From the NCBI GenBank assembly GCA_947089915.1, contig CAMUMB010000004.1:1-51241 (forward strand): a DNA stretch of 51,241 bases, read 5' to 3'. The stretch comes from an uncultured Caryophanales bacterium. GTDB taxonomy: Bacteria; Bacillota_I; Bacilli_A; RF39; UBA660. A program made the position numbers and the translations under genes. The notes beneath the pieces were generated by a model. That model saw only the letters and a list, made by a program, of their open reading frames with translations, ran no database searches and was not told the origin of the DNA. The number at the start of each line of letters is the position of its first letter. The first letter of the stretch is position 1. This document shows positions 1 through 8,426 of the stretch, piece by piece.

Positions 1-66
1 AGTTCTTTCTTTTGAACTTTTTTCTTATACCTTTAATTTTTACCGGAACTCAAATCCTTTACTAAT

Positions 67-627
67 TTATAAACATTTCTGATATCCTTTTTCATTAATG
101 AAATCTATCTCATAAATTCTTTGATCACAATCTAAAAATTTTAATACTTCTTCAGGTTTTAAGAATACACTCATCCCATTATATAATGGATGAAATGCTA
201 TCAATTTACTTTGCAATATCTCTTCATCTAATACCAAATGAACATGTTGTTCTTTATCATAAATTAAATTGAATATAGATACATTACCTGGCTCTGTATG
301 CAAAAGTTCCTCCATTTTTTCGGGAGAAACAAATTCTAATTTTTTGGTAATAAGTTGTTCACTTAACTCTTTTAAGTCTACCCTTTTTTGATAAGGAACC
401 ACAAGTAAAAAAATTCTTTTTTCGCCTTTTCTTTCCTGCAATAATAAATTTTTTCCAATACAATAATCATCTCCTATATAAGAGATAAATCTTTGATAAT
501 ATTGTTCGGATTCCTCACAACCTAATACTTTTTTATGTCGAATACACCACTCATATTGAATACCAAGCTGGACTAAATAATCACAAAACCATTTTCCTTT
601 TTCCAATTTTCTCATTTCTTCTTCCAT
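67..627 (-). CDS. ProX/YbaK-type aminoacyl-tRNA deacylase (trans-editing protein)
   Basis: About 186 residues. The C-terminal two thirds match the YbaK/ProX fold: a PGNVSIFNLIYD stretch (known family pattern: PGxVSPFGLxND), then VHLVLDEEI, then a FHPLYNGMSV segment equivalent to the FHPxxNxxT substrate loop, and a final hydrophobic ILxxxDF-like end. The family hydrolyses mischarged tRNA, typically Ala-tRNAPro, in the cytoplasm. The start at 627 is preferred over 645 because GAGGAAGGTG sits six bases upstream of it. It is the only gene seen downstream of the T-box leader at 648-925, so its expression should respond to uncharged tRNA. Downstream partners lie outside the window. The substrate is not established here; the family call is fairly firm. 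Confidence 0.72.
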   Translation of the reverse strand: MEEEMRKLEKGKWFCDYLVQLGIQYEWCIRHKKVLGCEESEQYYQRFISYIGDDYCIGKNLLLQERKGEKRIFLLVVPYQKRVDLKELSEQLITKKLEFVSPEKMEELLHTEPGNVSIFNLIYDKEQHVHLVLDEEILQSKLIAFHPLYNGMSVFLKPEEVLKFLDCDQRIYEIDFINEKGYQKCL

Positions 628-647
628 AATTGACACCTTCCTCATAT

Positions 648-925
648 AAAAAGACTAGTCTGATATCCCATATCAATGGGACGAAACTAGTCTACCGCGG
701 TGCCACCCAACTTATCATAAAATGATCTCTTTTCAATTTCTATCAAAATCTAGTATGTGGTAACGGCATACAGTTCCAGGCTTAATCTACTCAATCTTTT
801 TCGGTAAGCAACTCCTAAGTGTTCTTTCAGAAAAAGAATTTTATCTAGCTCACACCAATCTAGACTCGCTTCTAAATTCATTCTTCTTACTTTTCTTAAT
901 CTAAGTTTTTCATAAAAGATAACTT
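648..925 (-). promoter_or_regulatory. T-box leader upstream of the editing gene, specifier probably AAC (Asn)
   Basis: The minus strand carries the T-box core GGGTGGCACCGCGG (694-708 region) followed by a terminator: AGACTAGT (693-686) pairs with ACTAGTCT (659-652) and runs into a U-tract at 652-648. Upstream lie an AGTA motif, an apical region with GAGTC and GGTGTGAGCT, and the segment AACACTTAGGAG. Aligned with the Leu leader of this window (CTTGCTTTGGAG), the codon-like triplet is AAC at 823-821, an Asn codon. That reading is tentative, since AGA could also be proposed if the helix boundary is shifted. A Pro codon, which the ProX-like product might suggest, was not found at this position. 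Confidence 0.85.
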
Positions 926-926
926 T

Positions 927-955
927 ATATTACTATTCTATTCTTATTTTGTCAA
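927..955 (-). promoter_or_regulatory. Sigma-A-type promoter of the T-box/editing gene unit
   Basis: TTGACA (955-950), a 17-bp spacer, and TAATAT (932-927) on the minus strand, directly upstream of the T-box leader and just after the aspS stop codon. Confidence 0.8.
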
Positions 956-960
956 ATGTT

Positions 961-2274
961 TCATGGATTTAATCGATTTGGTCCTCTAAATAGAAACATT
1001 GCTTCTTTTAAGGATGGAAGACCCAATAATAACATTGTAAGTCTATCCACACCAATTCCAAAACCACCATGAGGTGGACATCCATACTGGAAGAAATCTA
1101 GATAAAAGGCAACATCATCCTTAAGTCCTTTTTCTTCTGCCTGTTGTTTTAAAATCTCATAGCGATGTTCTCTTTGAGCACCAGTTGTAATTTCAACACC
1201 TCTCCAGATTAGATCATATCCTTGTGGAATTTCATTTTTACGCATATGATAGAAAGCTCTTTTGTCTTTTGGATAATCTGTTACAAAAATAAATTCAGAA
1301 TTGTATACATCTATCGCATATTGATAAGCCAATTTCTCTGCCTCAGATGTCAAATCCAATTTCGCGCCATCTTCTACATGATATCCGTATTTTTCTTCTA
1401 AAACTTTATATAAATCTGCTAATTTGATTCTAGGAAAGGCATTTTCAGGAACAATCACTTTTTTTCCATACATTTCTAAAATCAAATCTCCATAAGTATT
1501 TTTAACCTCTTTTAACATATAAGTTAATAGTTCTTCCTCTAGTTGCATTACATCCTCATAAGAATCAATATAGCTAAACTCTAAATCAAAGCCAGTAAAT
1601 TCTGTTGTATGACGATTGGTATTCGAATTTTCCGCACGAAATACTGGTCCTACTTCAAAAATTTTTCCCATTCCAGACGCCATAGCCATTTGTTTATAAA
1701 ATTGTGGTGATTGTGCAAGATAAGCCTTACGATCAAAATACTTCACTTCAAATACTTCAGAACCTGATTCACTAGCAGCTCCTATTAATTTAGGCGTATG
1801 AATTTCTGTAAACTCTTTTTCATATAGAAATTTGCGCATAGATTCTACCATTTTACTTTGTATTTTAAATATATTCATATTATATTCATTCCGTAAATCT
1901 AAGAAACGATTATCTAATCTCGTATCAATTTCAGCACTATTCCTATCCTTAATATTGATTGGAAGTTCAGGTGCAGATATAGATGTCACCTCTAATATCT
2001 CAGGGATAATCTCCATTCCATTCAATTTTACTTTAGGGCTTTCGAATAATTTACCTTTTACTTTTACTGTACTTTGCAAAGTAATTCCACTCACAATCTC
2101 ATTTAGTTCCCTATTCTCATCATTTTTTTCAATCGTAACCTGCACCTTTTCCGTTCCATCTGTTACAACCATAAATTGAACATATTGTAAATTCCTTAAA
2201 CTCTCTACAAAGCCCTGGACTTCTATCGTTTCATTATAATATTTGTTTAAATTTTTGATTTCAACTCTATTCAT
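961..2274 (-). CDS. aspS: Aspartyl-tRNA synthetase, archaeal/eukaryotic type
   Basis: Class II synthetase charging tRNA with aspartate. An N-terminal OB-fold anticodon-binding domain (about residues 1-105) is followed by the catalytic core with RFLDLR, the motif 2 region GPVFRAENSNTNRHTTEF, and motif 3 GFGIGVDRLTMLLL near the end. The length (about 437) and the C-terminal end RGPNRLNP match the short archaeal-type AspRS rather than the roughly 590-residue bacterial form with its GAD insertion. Archaeal-type enzymes in Bacillota are often non-discriminating and feed tRNA-dependent Asn synthesis via GatCAB; that is not shown here. The second of two adjacent ATGs is preferred for RBS spacing. 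It overlaps hisS slightly and is co-transcribed with it. The natural TGA stop after the family-typical C-terminus argues for the standard code. AsnRS is the main alternative. Confidence 0.85.
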   Translation of the reverse strand: MNRVEIKNLNKYYNETIEVQGFVESLRNLQYVQFMVVTDGTEKVQVTIEKNDENRELNEIVSGITLQSTVKVKGKLFESPKVKLNGMEIIPEILEVTSISAPELPINIKDRNSAEIDTRLDNRFLDLRNEYNMNIFKIQSKMVESMRKFLYEKEFTEIHTPKLIGAASESGSEVFEVKYFDRKAYLAQSPQFYKQMAMASGMGKIFEVGPVFRAENSNTNRHTTEFTGFDLEFSYIDSYEDVMQLEEELLTYMLKEVKNTYGDLILEMYGKKVIVPENAFPRIKLADLYKVLEEKYGYHVEDGAKLDLTSEAEKLAYQYAIDVYNSEFIFVTDYPKDKRAFYHMRKNEIPQGYDLIWRGVEITTGAQREHRYEILKQQAEEKGLKDDVAFYLDFFQYGCPPHGGFGIGVDRLTMLLLGLPSLKEAMFLFRGPNRLNP

Positions 2275-3547
2275 CATGTTCCTCCACTATATGTGCATCT
2301 AAAAATGCAATTAATTCATCTTTCTTTACTTGGTATTGTTCTTGTGTATGATTATCTTTAATCGTTAAAATATTTGTTTTTACTTCTTCTTCCCCTAATA
2401 AAATAACAAAAGAGGCATTGAAACGATCTGCTTGTTTAAAATTTCCTTTCACATTACGTCCCATATAATCCATGTCAACAGAAAATCCATTCATGCGAAG
2501 TTCCTGTGTAAGAGCAAATGCATTTGAAATTTGACTTTCATCTACTGGTATTATATAAAGATTTAAGATATCTTCACCAACTGTTATATGTTCACATTCA
2601 AGTGCTGAAAGTAAACGTTCCATACCAAGTGCGAAGCCAACCCCTGGTGTTGATGGTCCACCAATATTTTCCACTAAATGATTATATCTTCCCCCAGCAC
2701 ATAATACATTTTGACTACCAAAACCTTCAATAGAAGCCTCTACTTCAAATACTGTATGTGTATAATAATCTAAACCTCTTACAACATTGGGATTTACTTG
2801 ATAAGGTATTTCTAATAGATCTAGATATTTTTTCACTTCTTCAAAATGTGTTTTACTTGTTTCATTTAAATAGTCTAAAATCCTAGGCGCTGTTTTCATA
2901 CATTCTAACTCATGATCTACCTTACAATCCAATATACGTAAAGGATTCTTCTCATAACGCGTTTTGCAATCTTCACATAATTCATCTAAATGAGGGTGAA
3001 AATGTTCTAACAATGCCTCACGATAAGCCGTTCTTGATTCTGTATCTCCTAAAGTATTGATATTCACTTTAATTCCTTTTAAACCAAGTAACCGATAAAA
3101 GTTAACGGGAATACTAATTACCTCTGCATCCATCATGGGATTATCCGTTCCAAATACCTCTACACCAAATTGATAGAATTCGCGAAATCTTCCTGATTGT
3201 GGTCTTTCATAGCGATACATTGGTCCCATATACCACGTTTTCACTGGTTGACTTGGATTTCCATACATTTTATTCTCAATGTAACTACGAACCACCCCTG
3301 CAGTTCCTTCAGGACGTAATGTCATATTACGATCCCCTCTATCTATAAAATCATAGGTTTCTTTGGAAACAATATCAGTTGTTTCCCCAACACCTCTATG
3401 GAATAGTTCACTTGATTCAAATATTGGAGTTCTCACATATTCATAATGGTATTTTTCCATGAGTGAATGTAATAGGTTTTCTAGATAGAGAATTTGCCTA
3501 CCTTTTTCTCCATACGCATCATAGGTCCCTTTTGGTTTTTGCAACAT
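2267..3547 (-). CDS. hisS: Histidyl-tRNA synthetase
   Basis: A class II synthetase of 426 residues, the usual length. It starts with the family hallmark KPKGTYD, has motif 2 RNMTLRPEGTAGVVRSY with GPMYRYERPQSGRFREFYQ, and the histidine-binding motifs GLDYYTHTVFEV and GGRYNHLV. It ends with an alpha/beta anticodon-binding domain from about residue 325. The strong RBS overlaps the stop codon of the decayed AAA+ gene upstream, and its own end overlaps aspS, so hisS-aspS form an operon. The nearest upstream regulatory element is the T-box at 5000-5208, now separated from hisS by the pseudogene. Confidence 0.96.
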   Translation of the reverse strand: MLQKPKGTYDAYGEKGRQILYLENLLHSLMEKYHYEYVRTPIFESSELFHRGVGETTDIVSKETYDFIDRGDRNMTLRPEGTAGVVRSYIENKMYGNPSQPVKTWYMGPMYRYERPQSGRFREFYQFGVEVFGTDNPMMDAEVISIPVNFYRLLGLKGIKVNINTLGDTESRTAYREALLEHFHPHLDELCEDCKTRYEKNPLRILDCKVDHELECMKTAPRILDYLNETSKTHFEEVKKYLDLLEIPYQVNPNVVRGLDYYTHTVFEVEASIEGFGSQNVLCAGGRYNHLVENIGGPSTPGVGFALGMERLLSALECEHITVGEDILNLYIIPVDESQISNAFALTQELRMNGFSVDMDYMGRNVKGNFKQADRFNASFVILLGEEEVKTNILTIKDNHTQEQYQVKKDELIAFLDAHIVEEHDE

Positions 3548-3558
3548 AATATTCCTCC

Positions 3559-4985
3559 TTAAAATCCAATCTTTTTCGTTTTTCCTTCTAATTTTAATTC
3601 TTCAAAAATTTCCACATTGATATCTTCTTCTGTCAATGTTGTCAATTCTTTTAAGTCATCACTATTATAACATCAACTCGCATGACTGAGTAAAATTTTA
3701 TCAAATAAGTTGTCAATAAATCGTCCATTTCCAAAATGCTCTTTTCTCATAAAATCAGAAATCAGTAGTTTAACTTTAGCACTTATTTTCTCATCCATAT
3801 GAAGTTTACTAATTTCTACTTTTCTTAAGAAAATAGAATAAAGCTCTTCTAAAGTATAATCTTTAAATTCCAATTGATAACCAATTCTAGATGTTAATCC
3901 AGGATTCATTTGAATAAATTGCTTCATTTCCTCTTGATACCCAGCAAAGATAAAAACAGTTTCTTTTCCATTTCTTTAAGAATTTCTACTAAGGCATCAT
4001 CAACATACAATTGCCCTTCTGAACAAAAATTGTAAGCCTCATCTATAAAAATAACTCCATCTTTGTATTTATTGATAACTTCATGTGCCTTTTTATCTGT
4101 TTGTCCAACATATTGTGCTATAAAATCACGTGTCGATAACTCTCCTACCTTATTTTCCGTTATATAACCCAATTCATAAAACATTTTAGCTAAAATCTTC
4201 GCAACAGTCGTTTTACCAGTCCCCGAATTTCCCATAAATACCATATTTAAGTTGGGCTTTTCTAATATAACTTCAGTTCCGACTTTAGAGGAAAATACAA
4301 GGTAATTTTTAAGTTTCTGTACCTGTTTTTTAATCAACTCTAATCCAAACAAGGAATTCAATCGTTCTTCTGATTTAATATTTTCTATATCATCACTAGA
4401 TACAATTGATTGGTCTGTTTCTATATCTTCTATGAAGTCTTTTGCTTCTTCCAAATTAGATAAAATAGATTTTAAAAAACTTTGTACATCTTCTATGTCG
4501 TTTTTCTCTAAATCATGTAGCAATTGTTCAATGGTTGACAAAGGAATATCTACAAGAGCACCTTCATCTGTTTGATAACTAAGTGAGAAGCTATAATAAT
4601 GCCAATCTGGTTTGTCTTTTTGGATATCTTCGACATTACTATTTACTATTTTTAAATTTTCATTTTTCAAATCTAAAATACCATATCTTATAAAGCTCTT
4701 ACATTCTTCCGTAAAAGTATCAATAATTTTATCTTCATGAATTTCATAAATTTCCATCAAACATTTTTTATCCATTAAATCGCTAAAACAATATTTTTCG
4801 TCTGATATTGTAAAATCAAGATCTTCCATATTAAATAACGTTTTTGGTTTTCCATTTTTCATATAAGTTATAGAATTATCTTTTGCATTATATTTAACAT
4901 TTTCTACTACTTTTATAAATTTATAAATGTAAAAATTTTAAGAATATCTCTCTTTTTCATAAACTGCCACTACATTTTCTTCCAT
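3559..4985 (-). pseudogene. Decayed CbxX/CfxQ-type AAA+ ATPase gene (three lesions)
   Basis: One reading frame of about 476 codons can be followed from an ATG at 4985 (preceded by AGGAGG) to a TAA at 3559-3561, but it is broken three times: an in-frame TAA at codon 16 (about 4938), a frameshift near 3963 (one base missing after GAAATGGAAAA), and an in-frame TGA near 3673. The middle piece has Walker A GNSGTGKTTVAK, Walker B GVIFIDEAYN and a YVGQTDKKAHE segment; after the frameshift come FIFAGYQEEMK, NPGLTSRI and the GNGRFIDNLFDK sensor region. These are hallmarks of the CbxX/CfxQ (SpoVK-like) AAA+ family. The N-terminal 200 residues are unrecognised. It lies between a T-box leader and hisS, so it looks like a gene that entered, or was part of, the operon and is now lost. 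Confidence 0.85.
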
Positions 4986-4999
4986 ACTAAAATCCTCCT

Positions 5000-5208
5000 A
5001 AAAAACAAAAGAAATCTATAGAATAAGGACGGGATTCCCCGCGGTACCACCTTACTTCATAGATTTCTCTATACACTCATATCTTTAACGCAGATTTACG
5101 TTTATCTTTTATTTGATGTCTTCCTATGTACCTGATGTATATTTTCACCCAACATATACTCTCTATCAATCAAAATACAAAGTACTCTTTCAAACAATAA
5201 TGAATATG
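5000..5208 (-). promoter_or_regulatory. T-box leader, specifier probably GAC (Asp), of the hisS-aspS operon
   Basis: T-box core AAGGTGGTACCGCGG (5053-5039), then a terminator in which AGAAATCTATGAAGTAAGG pairs with CCTTATTCTATAGATTTCT and ends in a T-rich tract. Upstream is a stem I with AGAGAGTATATG and GGGTGAAAATATAC arms, followed by GGAAGACATC, giving GAC (5120-5118) as the specifier. An Asp codon fits the aspS gene at the end of the operon. The AAA+ pseudogene lies between this leader and hisS. Confidence 0.88.
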
Positions 5209-5213
5209 TATCT

Positions 5214-5242
5214 ATTATATACTTATTTTTCGTGCTTGTATA
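5214..5242 (-). promoter_or_regulatory. Promoter of the hisS-aspS T-box leader
   Basis: TATACA (5242-5237), a 17-bp spacer, and TATAAT (5219-5214). The promoter lies inside the 3' end of the preceding HipA-like gene, a compact arrangement. Confidence 0.6.
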
Positions 5243-6090
5243 TCCCTTAATAATTTTTTTTGATTTTCATCCTTTAATTGATAGTGTTCCTTTGCTTTAA
5301 AATAGGCAAAGCAATCTTGATTGAAATGATAATCTTCACAAATCTGGTTCCAAGTGCTACTCATCGTTTTTGTTACTAACATAGATAAACATTCCAAAAA
5401 CTGTGGGTACTTTTTACATAAAATTGGAATATTGTTATAAGTCAAAGTTATAATCGGATTAAATATATTAAAAGAGGTTGAATATTGCCACTTATCTGCA
5501 CAATTGGAAAAATCATATATAGGTGCCAAGCCTAAAAATTTAGTATCGCGATTTATTTGGAATTGAAGATTAACACGACTACGATCCATTTGTAACATAT
5601 AAAGATCCAAAGCTAACAATTTGAAAATACAGTCAACTAATTTATCAACATTTATATTATCAATACAGGATGATTTAAACATCTCTATATTGATAAAACT
5701 AGTACTAAACTCTAGCAATTGTGCAATTGGAAGTTGATCAAAAAAATAATAATCACATTCTTTTTCCCGAAAGTTTTTAGATGCCAACCCCACAAATGAA
5801 TCTCTTTTAGCAATTTGAAAAGAAATCGTTGACAATCCTATAAATTGTGCAAGATAGCTTCCCATTAATTCATCCAACAAATAGTATGGATATTTTATCT
5901 CATCATTTTTTTCCTCTTGTTTAAAATAATACCATTCAAAATTTTGGTAATACATATAGTAAGGATAAAATTCATGAGAAAAACCTAGTACACTATACTT
6001 TTGCTGAAGTGTTATAGTAGGGTCTTTCTTTAATTCTAATATAGGAGTGTCCTCTGTAATCAGCTCCCGCAAAAAATGAATAATTTCCAT
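5215..6090 (-). CDS. HipA/CtkA-like kinase-fold protein
   Basis: 291 residues. The C-terminal half resembles the HipA-type Ser/Thr kinase core: DRSRVN at residues 169-174 matches the DRxxxN catalytic loop, and PIYDFS at 190-195 matches the PxYDxx metal-binding motif. The region around ELMGSYLAQFIGLSTISF (about 74-91) resembles the helix before the active site. The typical HipA N-terminal domain and a HipB-like antitoxin gene are absent. It has a good RBS (AGGTGATATT) and lies downstream of sufU by about 60 bp, perhaps in one transcript. A role in toxin-like or regulatory phosphorylation would be inference; the kinase family call is moderate. Confidence 0.5.
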   Translation of the reverse strand: MEIIHFLRELITEDTPILELKKDPTITLQQKYSVLGFSHEFYPYYMYYQNFEWYYFKQEEKNDEIKYPYYLLDELMGSYLAQFIGLSTISFQIAKRDSFVGLASKNFREKECDYYFFDQLPIAQLLEFSTSFINIEMFKSSCIDNINVDKLVDCIFKLLALDLYMLQMDRSRVNLQFQINRDTKFLGLAPIYDFSNCADKWQYSTSFNIFNPIITLTYNNIPILCKKYPQFLECLSMLVTKTMSSTWNQICEDYHFNQDCFAYFKAKEHYQLKDENQKKLLRDIQARKISI

Positions 6091-6151
6091 AATATCACCT
6101 GCAATTTCAATTATTATATCTATTTTTTATAAAATTGCAAATAATAAATAA

Positions 6152-6577
6152 TCACTTTTTATATTGATTGATTATCTTTTCAAAACCCCACCATGGTAAT
6201 AAGGCACACTTTTTACGATTCGGTTGTTTATAGATATCATGATATACAAAAGCTTGTTCTAAAGTTTCTTTATCATAAGGTTCTTCATTCAGCATTGCGT
6301 TAAAATTTTTATAAATTTGAATTGCTTCTTCTACTGTTTTGCCAATCAATGTTTCTACCATAATAGAGGTAGAACTAGTACAGATTGCACAAGCTTCTCC
6401 ATCAAACCGCGCATCTACAATTTTATCATCCGTTATTTTTACCATAAGATGAATCTCATCAATACAAGATTCATTATTGGTATCTGCTTTTAAATAATCA
6501 CTATCTTCAATAAGTCCTCTATTTCTGGGGTTTTGGTAATGATCTAGAATAATTTCTCGTTTCATTTCCTCTTGCAT
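6152..6577 (-). CDS. sufU: SufU-type iron-sulfur cluster assembly / zinc-dependent sulfur transfer protein
   Basis: 141 residues, typical for SufU. The three cysteines and one aspartate that bind zinc are in place: ESCIDEI (C-x-D), GEACAICTSSTS, and RKKCALLPWW near the C-terminus. The N-terminus REIILDHYQNPRNRG is the family signature. SufU receives sulfur from the cysteine desulfurase SufS. In most Bacillota it is in a sufCDSUB operon, but no other suf genes are next to it here; the neighbours are a small unknown gene and a HipA-like gene. GAGGAAATAGT upstream supports the start. Confidence 0.9.
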   Translation of the reverse strand: MQEEMKREIILDHYQNPRNRGLIEDSDYLKADTNNESCIDEIHLMVKITDDKIVDARFDGEACAICTSSTSIMVETLIGKTVEEAIQIYKNFNAMLNEEPYDKETLEQAFVYHDIYKQPNRKKCALLPWWGFEKIINQYKK

Positions 6578-6630
6578 ACTATTTCCTCAATTCTAGATTT
6601 ATTATACTATGAATCGATTTGGTTGTAAAT

Positions 6631-6858
6631 TTATTTTCGCTTTTTATGGGTAAATGCAAGACAAGTATCTATTTTATCTAATTTTTTCTCTAGCAAAGCA
6701 ATCTCCTTTTCATATGAAACATCCCCATATTGCATGGTCATTAAGATTCCCGTCATTGTTTTATTTAGTAACTTTTGTTCTTTTTTTAAAGTATATTTAT
6801 GTGTAGATGCAAGTTCACTAATATCTTCAGAGTGCAAGATATGATCATATAATTCCAT
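6631..6858 (-). CDS. Small hypothetical protein, 75 residues
   Basis: Unrecognised. Charged and probably helical (KKEQKLLNKTMTG, then KEIALLEKKLDKIDTCLAF), with a basic tail HKKRK. It has an AGAGGGAT ribosome binding site and lies 53 bp upstream of sufU in the same direction, so it may be co-transcribed with it. No function can be assigned. Confidence 0.6.
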   Translation of the reverse strand: MELYDHILHSEDISELASTHKYTLKKEQKLLNKTMTGILMTMQYGDVSYEKEIALLEKKLDKIDTCLAFTHKKRK

Positions 6859-6962
6859 AGGTATCCCTCTTTCTATTACTATTATCTCTTTTTTTAAAGT
6901 CGAAAATACAAGTATTTTTGAAATAATTCATATTTTTTAAAATTAAGGGAACAATGTTAAAT

Positions 6963-6991
6963 TTGCTAAAGATATGATGTTGTGGTATACT
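6963..6991 (+). promoter_or_regulatory. Promoter of the kinase-fold gene
   Basis: TTGCTA (6963-6968), a 17-bp spacer, and TATACT (6986-6991), 27 bp before the ATG at 7018, which has an AGGGGA ribosome binding site. Confidence 0.75.
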
Positions 6992-7017
6992 AATCCACAA
7001 TTAAAGGGGAAGCTTAT

Positions 7018-7932
7018 ATGAAAATAATATCCTTATCGCAACGAAAATTTAAAGAATTAACACCACTTGAATTACCAAAAGAGGTTTTTAATACAGAGGC
7101 AAAAATGTTTAATTTCAGATATAAAAACGAAGATAAAGTATTCAAAAAATTATATCAGCAAAGTGGGCATATATTCGCAAATAAATTGTATACTTTAGAA
7201 ATGCTAGACGTTAATAGAAACTATTTGCCTGATTACTTCTTTGAACCTGACTATTTAGTATCTGTTGGAGGAACTATAGAAGGATTTACAATTCCATATG
7301 CTTCAGGTACTACTTTATCCATTTTATTAAATGATAAAAAAGGTAATCCTGCTATTAGCCTATTTTATTTAAAAAAAATAGGTGAATTATTAAATCAATT
7401 AAAATATATTAGAAAAACTACACCATTAAAAGATCTTTACATAAATGATTTACATGAAGCAAATTTTATTGCAAATACGGATAAAGGAGAGCTTTATGTG
7501 ATAGATTTAGATAGTTGCAAAATAGGAATTAATACGGCATGTCCTGCTAGATATCTAACTACAAATGCACTTCTTAATAATGTCAAAGGTAAATATAAAA
7601 TAGTAAAAGATGATGTATCAGATCACATAGTAGCAGATGAAAATACAGATATATATTGTTATATTATAATAATATTAAATTATTTATCTGGTTGTTATAT
7701 TATAATAATATTAAATTATTTATCTGGTTGTAATATTAATAATTTAAGCATAGATAAATTCTATAATTATTTAAATTATTTGGAAAGTATAGGTTTCCAT
7801 AAAGAATTAATAGAATATTTTAGCAGAATAGTAATAAATAAAAATAATGAAAATCCCGTAAATTTATTAGATTCTATATCAAATGAACAAGTTTATAGAG
7901 CAAAAGAAATCGTTTACAGAAAACTTAGTTAA
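7018..7932 (+). CDS. Protein-kinase-fold protein with an internal tandem duplication
   Basis: 304 residues. The central part has the layout of an atypical kinase or aminoglycoside-phosphotransferase-like fold: an N-lobe with KVFKKLY, a hinge-like segment, a catalytic loop INDLHEANF (142-150, D144 and N149 candidates) and a metal-binding VIDLDS (161-166). A 12-residue segment CYIIIILNYLSG is present twice in a row at about residues 213-236 because of a 36-bp direct duplication at 7656-7727; the repeat keeps the frame. The gene is on its own on the plus strand with a good promoter. Substrate unknown. The duplication may alter or inactivate the C-lobe. Confidence 0.6.
   Translation: MKIISLSQRKFKELTPLELPKEVFNTEAKMFNFRYKNEDKVFKKLYQQSGHIFANKLYTLEMLDVNRNYLPDYFFEPDYLVSVGGTIEGFTIPYASGTTLSILLNDKKGNPAISLFYLKKIGELLNQLKYIRKTTPLKDLYINDLHEANFIANTDKGELYVIDLDSCKIGINTACPARYLTTNALLNNVKGKYKIVKDDVSDHIVADENTDIYCYIIIILNYLSGCYIIIILNYLSGCNINNLSIDKFYNYLNYLESIGFHKELIEYFSRIVINKNNENPVNLLDSISNEQVYRAKEIVYRKLS
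7656..7727 (+). repeat. Exact 36-bp tandem duplication within the kinase-fold gene
   Basis: Two identical 36-bp units (7656-7691 and 7692-7727), each beginning TTGTTATATTATAATAATAT, followed by the first four bases of a third. The length is divisible by three, so it adds exactly 12 codons. Confidence 0.95.
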
Positions 7933-8053
7933 AATCTACAAAATAACACAGTTTCATAATGTTCTTCTCATTTTTATTATTTCATTTTAAAACAATACAT
8001 ATTTTATTTTTCTGTTCATAAAATTTAATGTAATCAGAAAGGAAGATATATTT

Positions 8054-8314
8054 ATGGAAACACTTAAAGTTGGAGCGAAATCAAATCCAAATTCAGTTGC
8101 TGGAGCGTTAGCAAATGTATTTAGAGAAAAAGGATCTGTTGAAATTCAAGCAATTGGCGCAGGAGCACTCAATCAAGCAATCAAAGCAATTGCAATTGCA
8201 CGTGGGTTTGTAGCACCAAGCGGTAAAAATTTAATATGTATTCCAGCATTCACAGATATTGTAATTGATGGGGAAGAGAGAACTGCCATCAAATTAATCG
8301 TAGAAGCTAGATAA
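8054..8314 (+). CDS. spoVS: Stage V sporulation protein S
   Basis: 86 residues, exactly the family length, beginning METLKVGAKSNPNSVAGALA and containing the highly conserved VEIQAIGAGALNQAIKAIAIARG and IPAFTDI segments. SpoVS is a small Alba-like nucleic-acid-binding protein needed for spore coat and cortex formation in Bacillus, but it is also kept by non-sporulating relatives. It has an AAAGGAAG ribosome binding site and is followed at once by a strong hairpin terminator, so it is monocistronic. No clear sigma-H promoter was recognised upstream. Confidence 0.95.
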   Translation: METLKVGAKSNPNSVAGALANVFREKGSVEIQAIGAGALNQAIKAIAIARGFVAPSGKNLICIPAFTDIVIDGEERTAIKLIVEAR

Positions 8315-8319
8315 ATAAA

Positions 8320-8347
8320 AAATCTCCCAACTCTGGGAGATTTTTAT
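8320..8347. terminator. Terminator between spoVS and the convergent SirA-like gene
   Basis: AAATCTCCCA and TGGGAGATTTTT form a hairpin with an A-run on one side and a T-run on the other, so it can work in both directions. Confidence 0.9.
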
Positions 8348-8426
8348 TATAATACAATTTTATATACTCAATATTTTTTGAAAATATCGAATCATGACTA
8401 GTAGAATATACAATAACGTATTCTAA

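Noticed and set aside
1-66. Start of another gene downstream of the editing protein
   Set aside because: No RBS or open frame of useful length before the window edge.
3673-3675. TGA read as tryptophan (Mycoplasma code) to rescue the AAA+ gene
   Set aside because: aspS and dinB end naturally in TGA at the family-typical C-terminus, tryptophans elsewhere are TGG, and the AAA+ gene still has a TAA and a frameshift.
7656-7727. CRISPR-like repeat
   Set aside because: Two adjacent copies without spacers, inside a coding frame; a tandem duplication.
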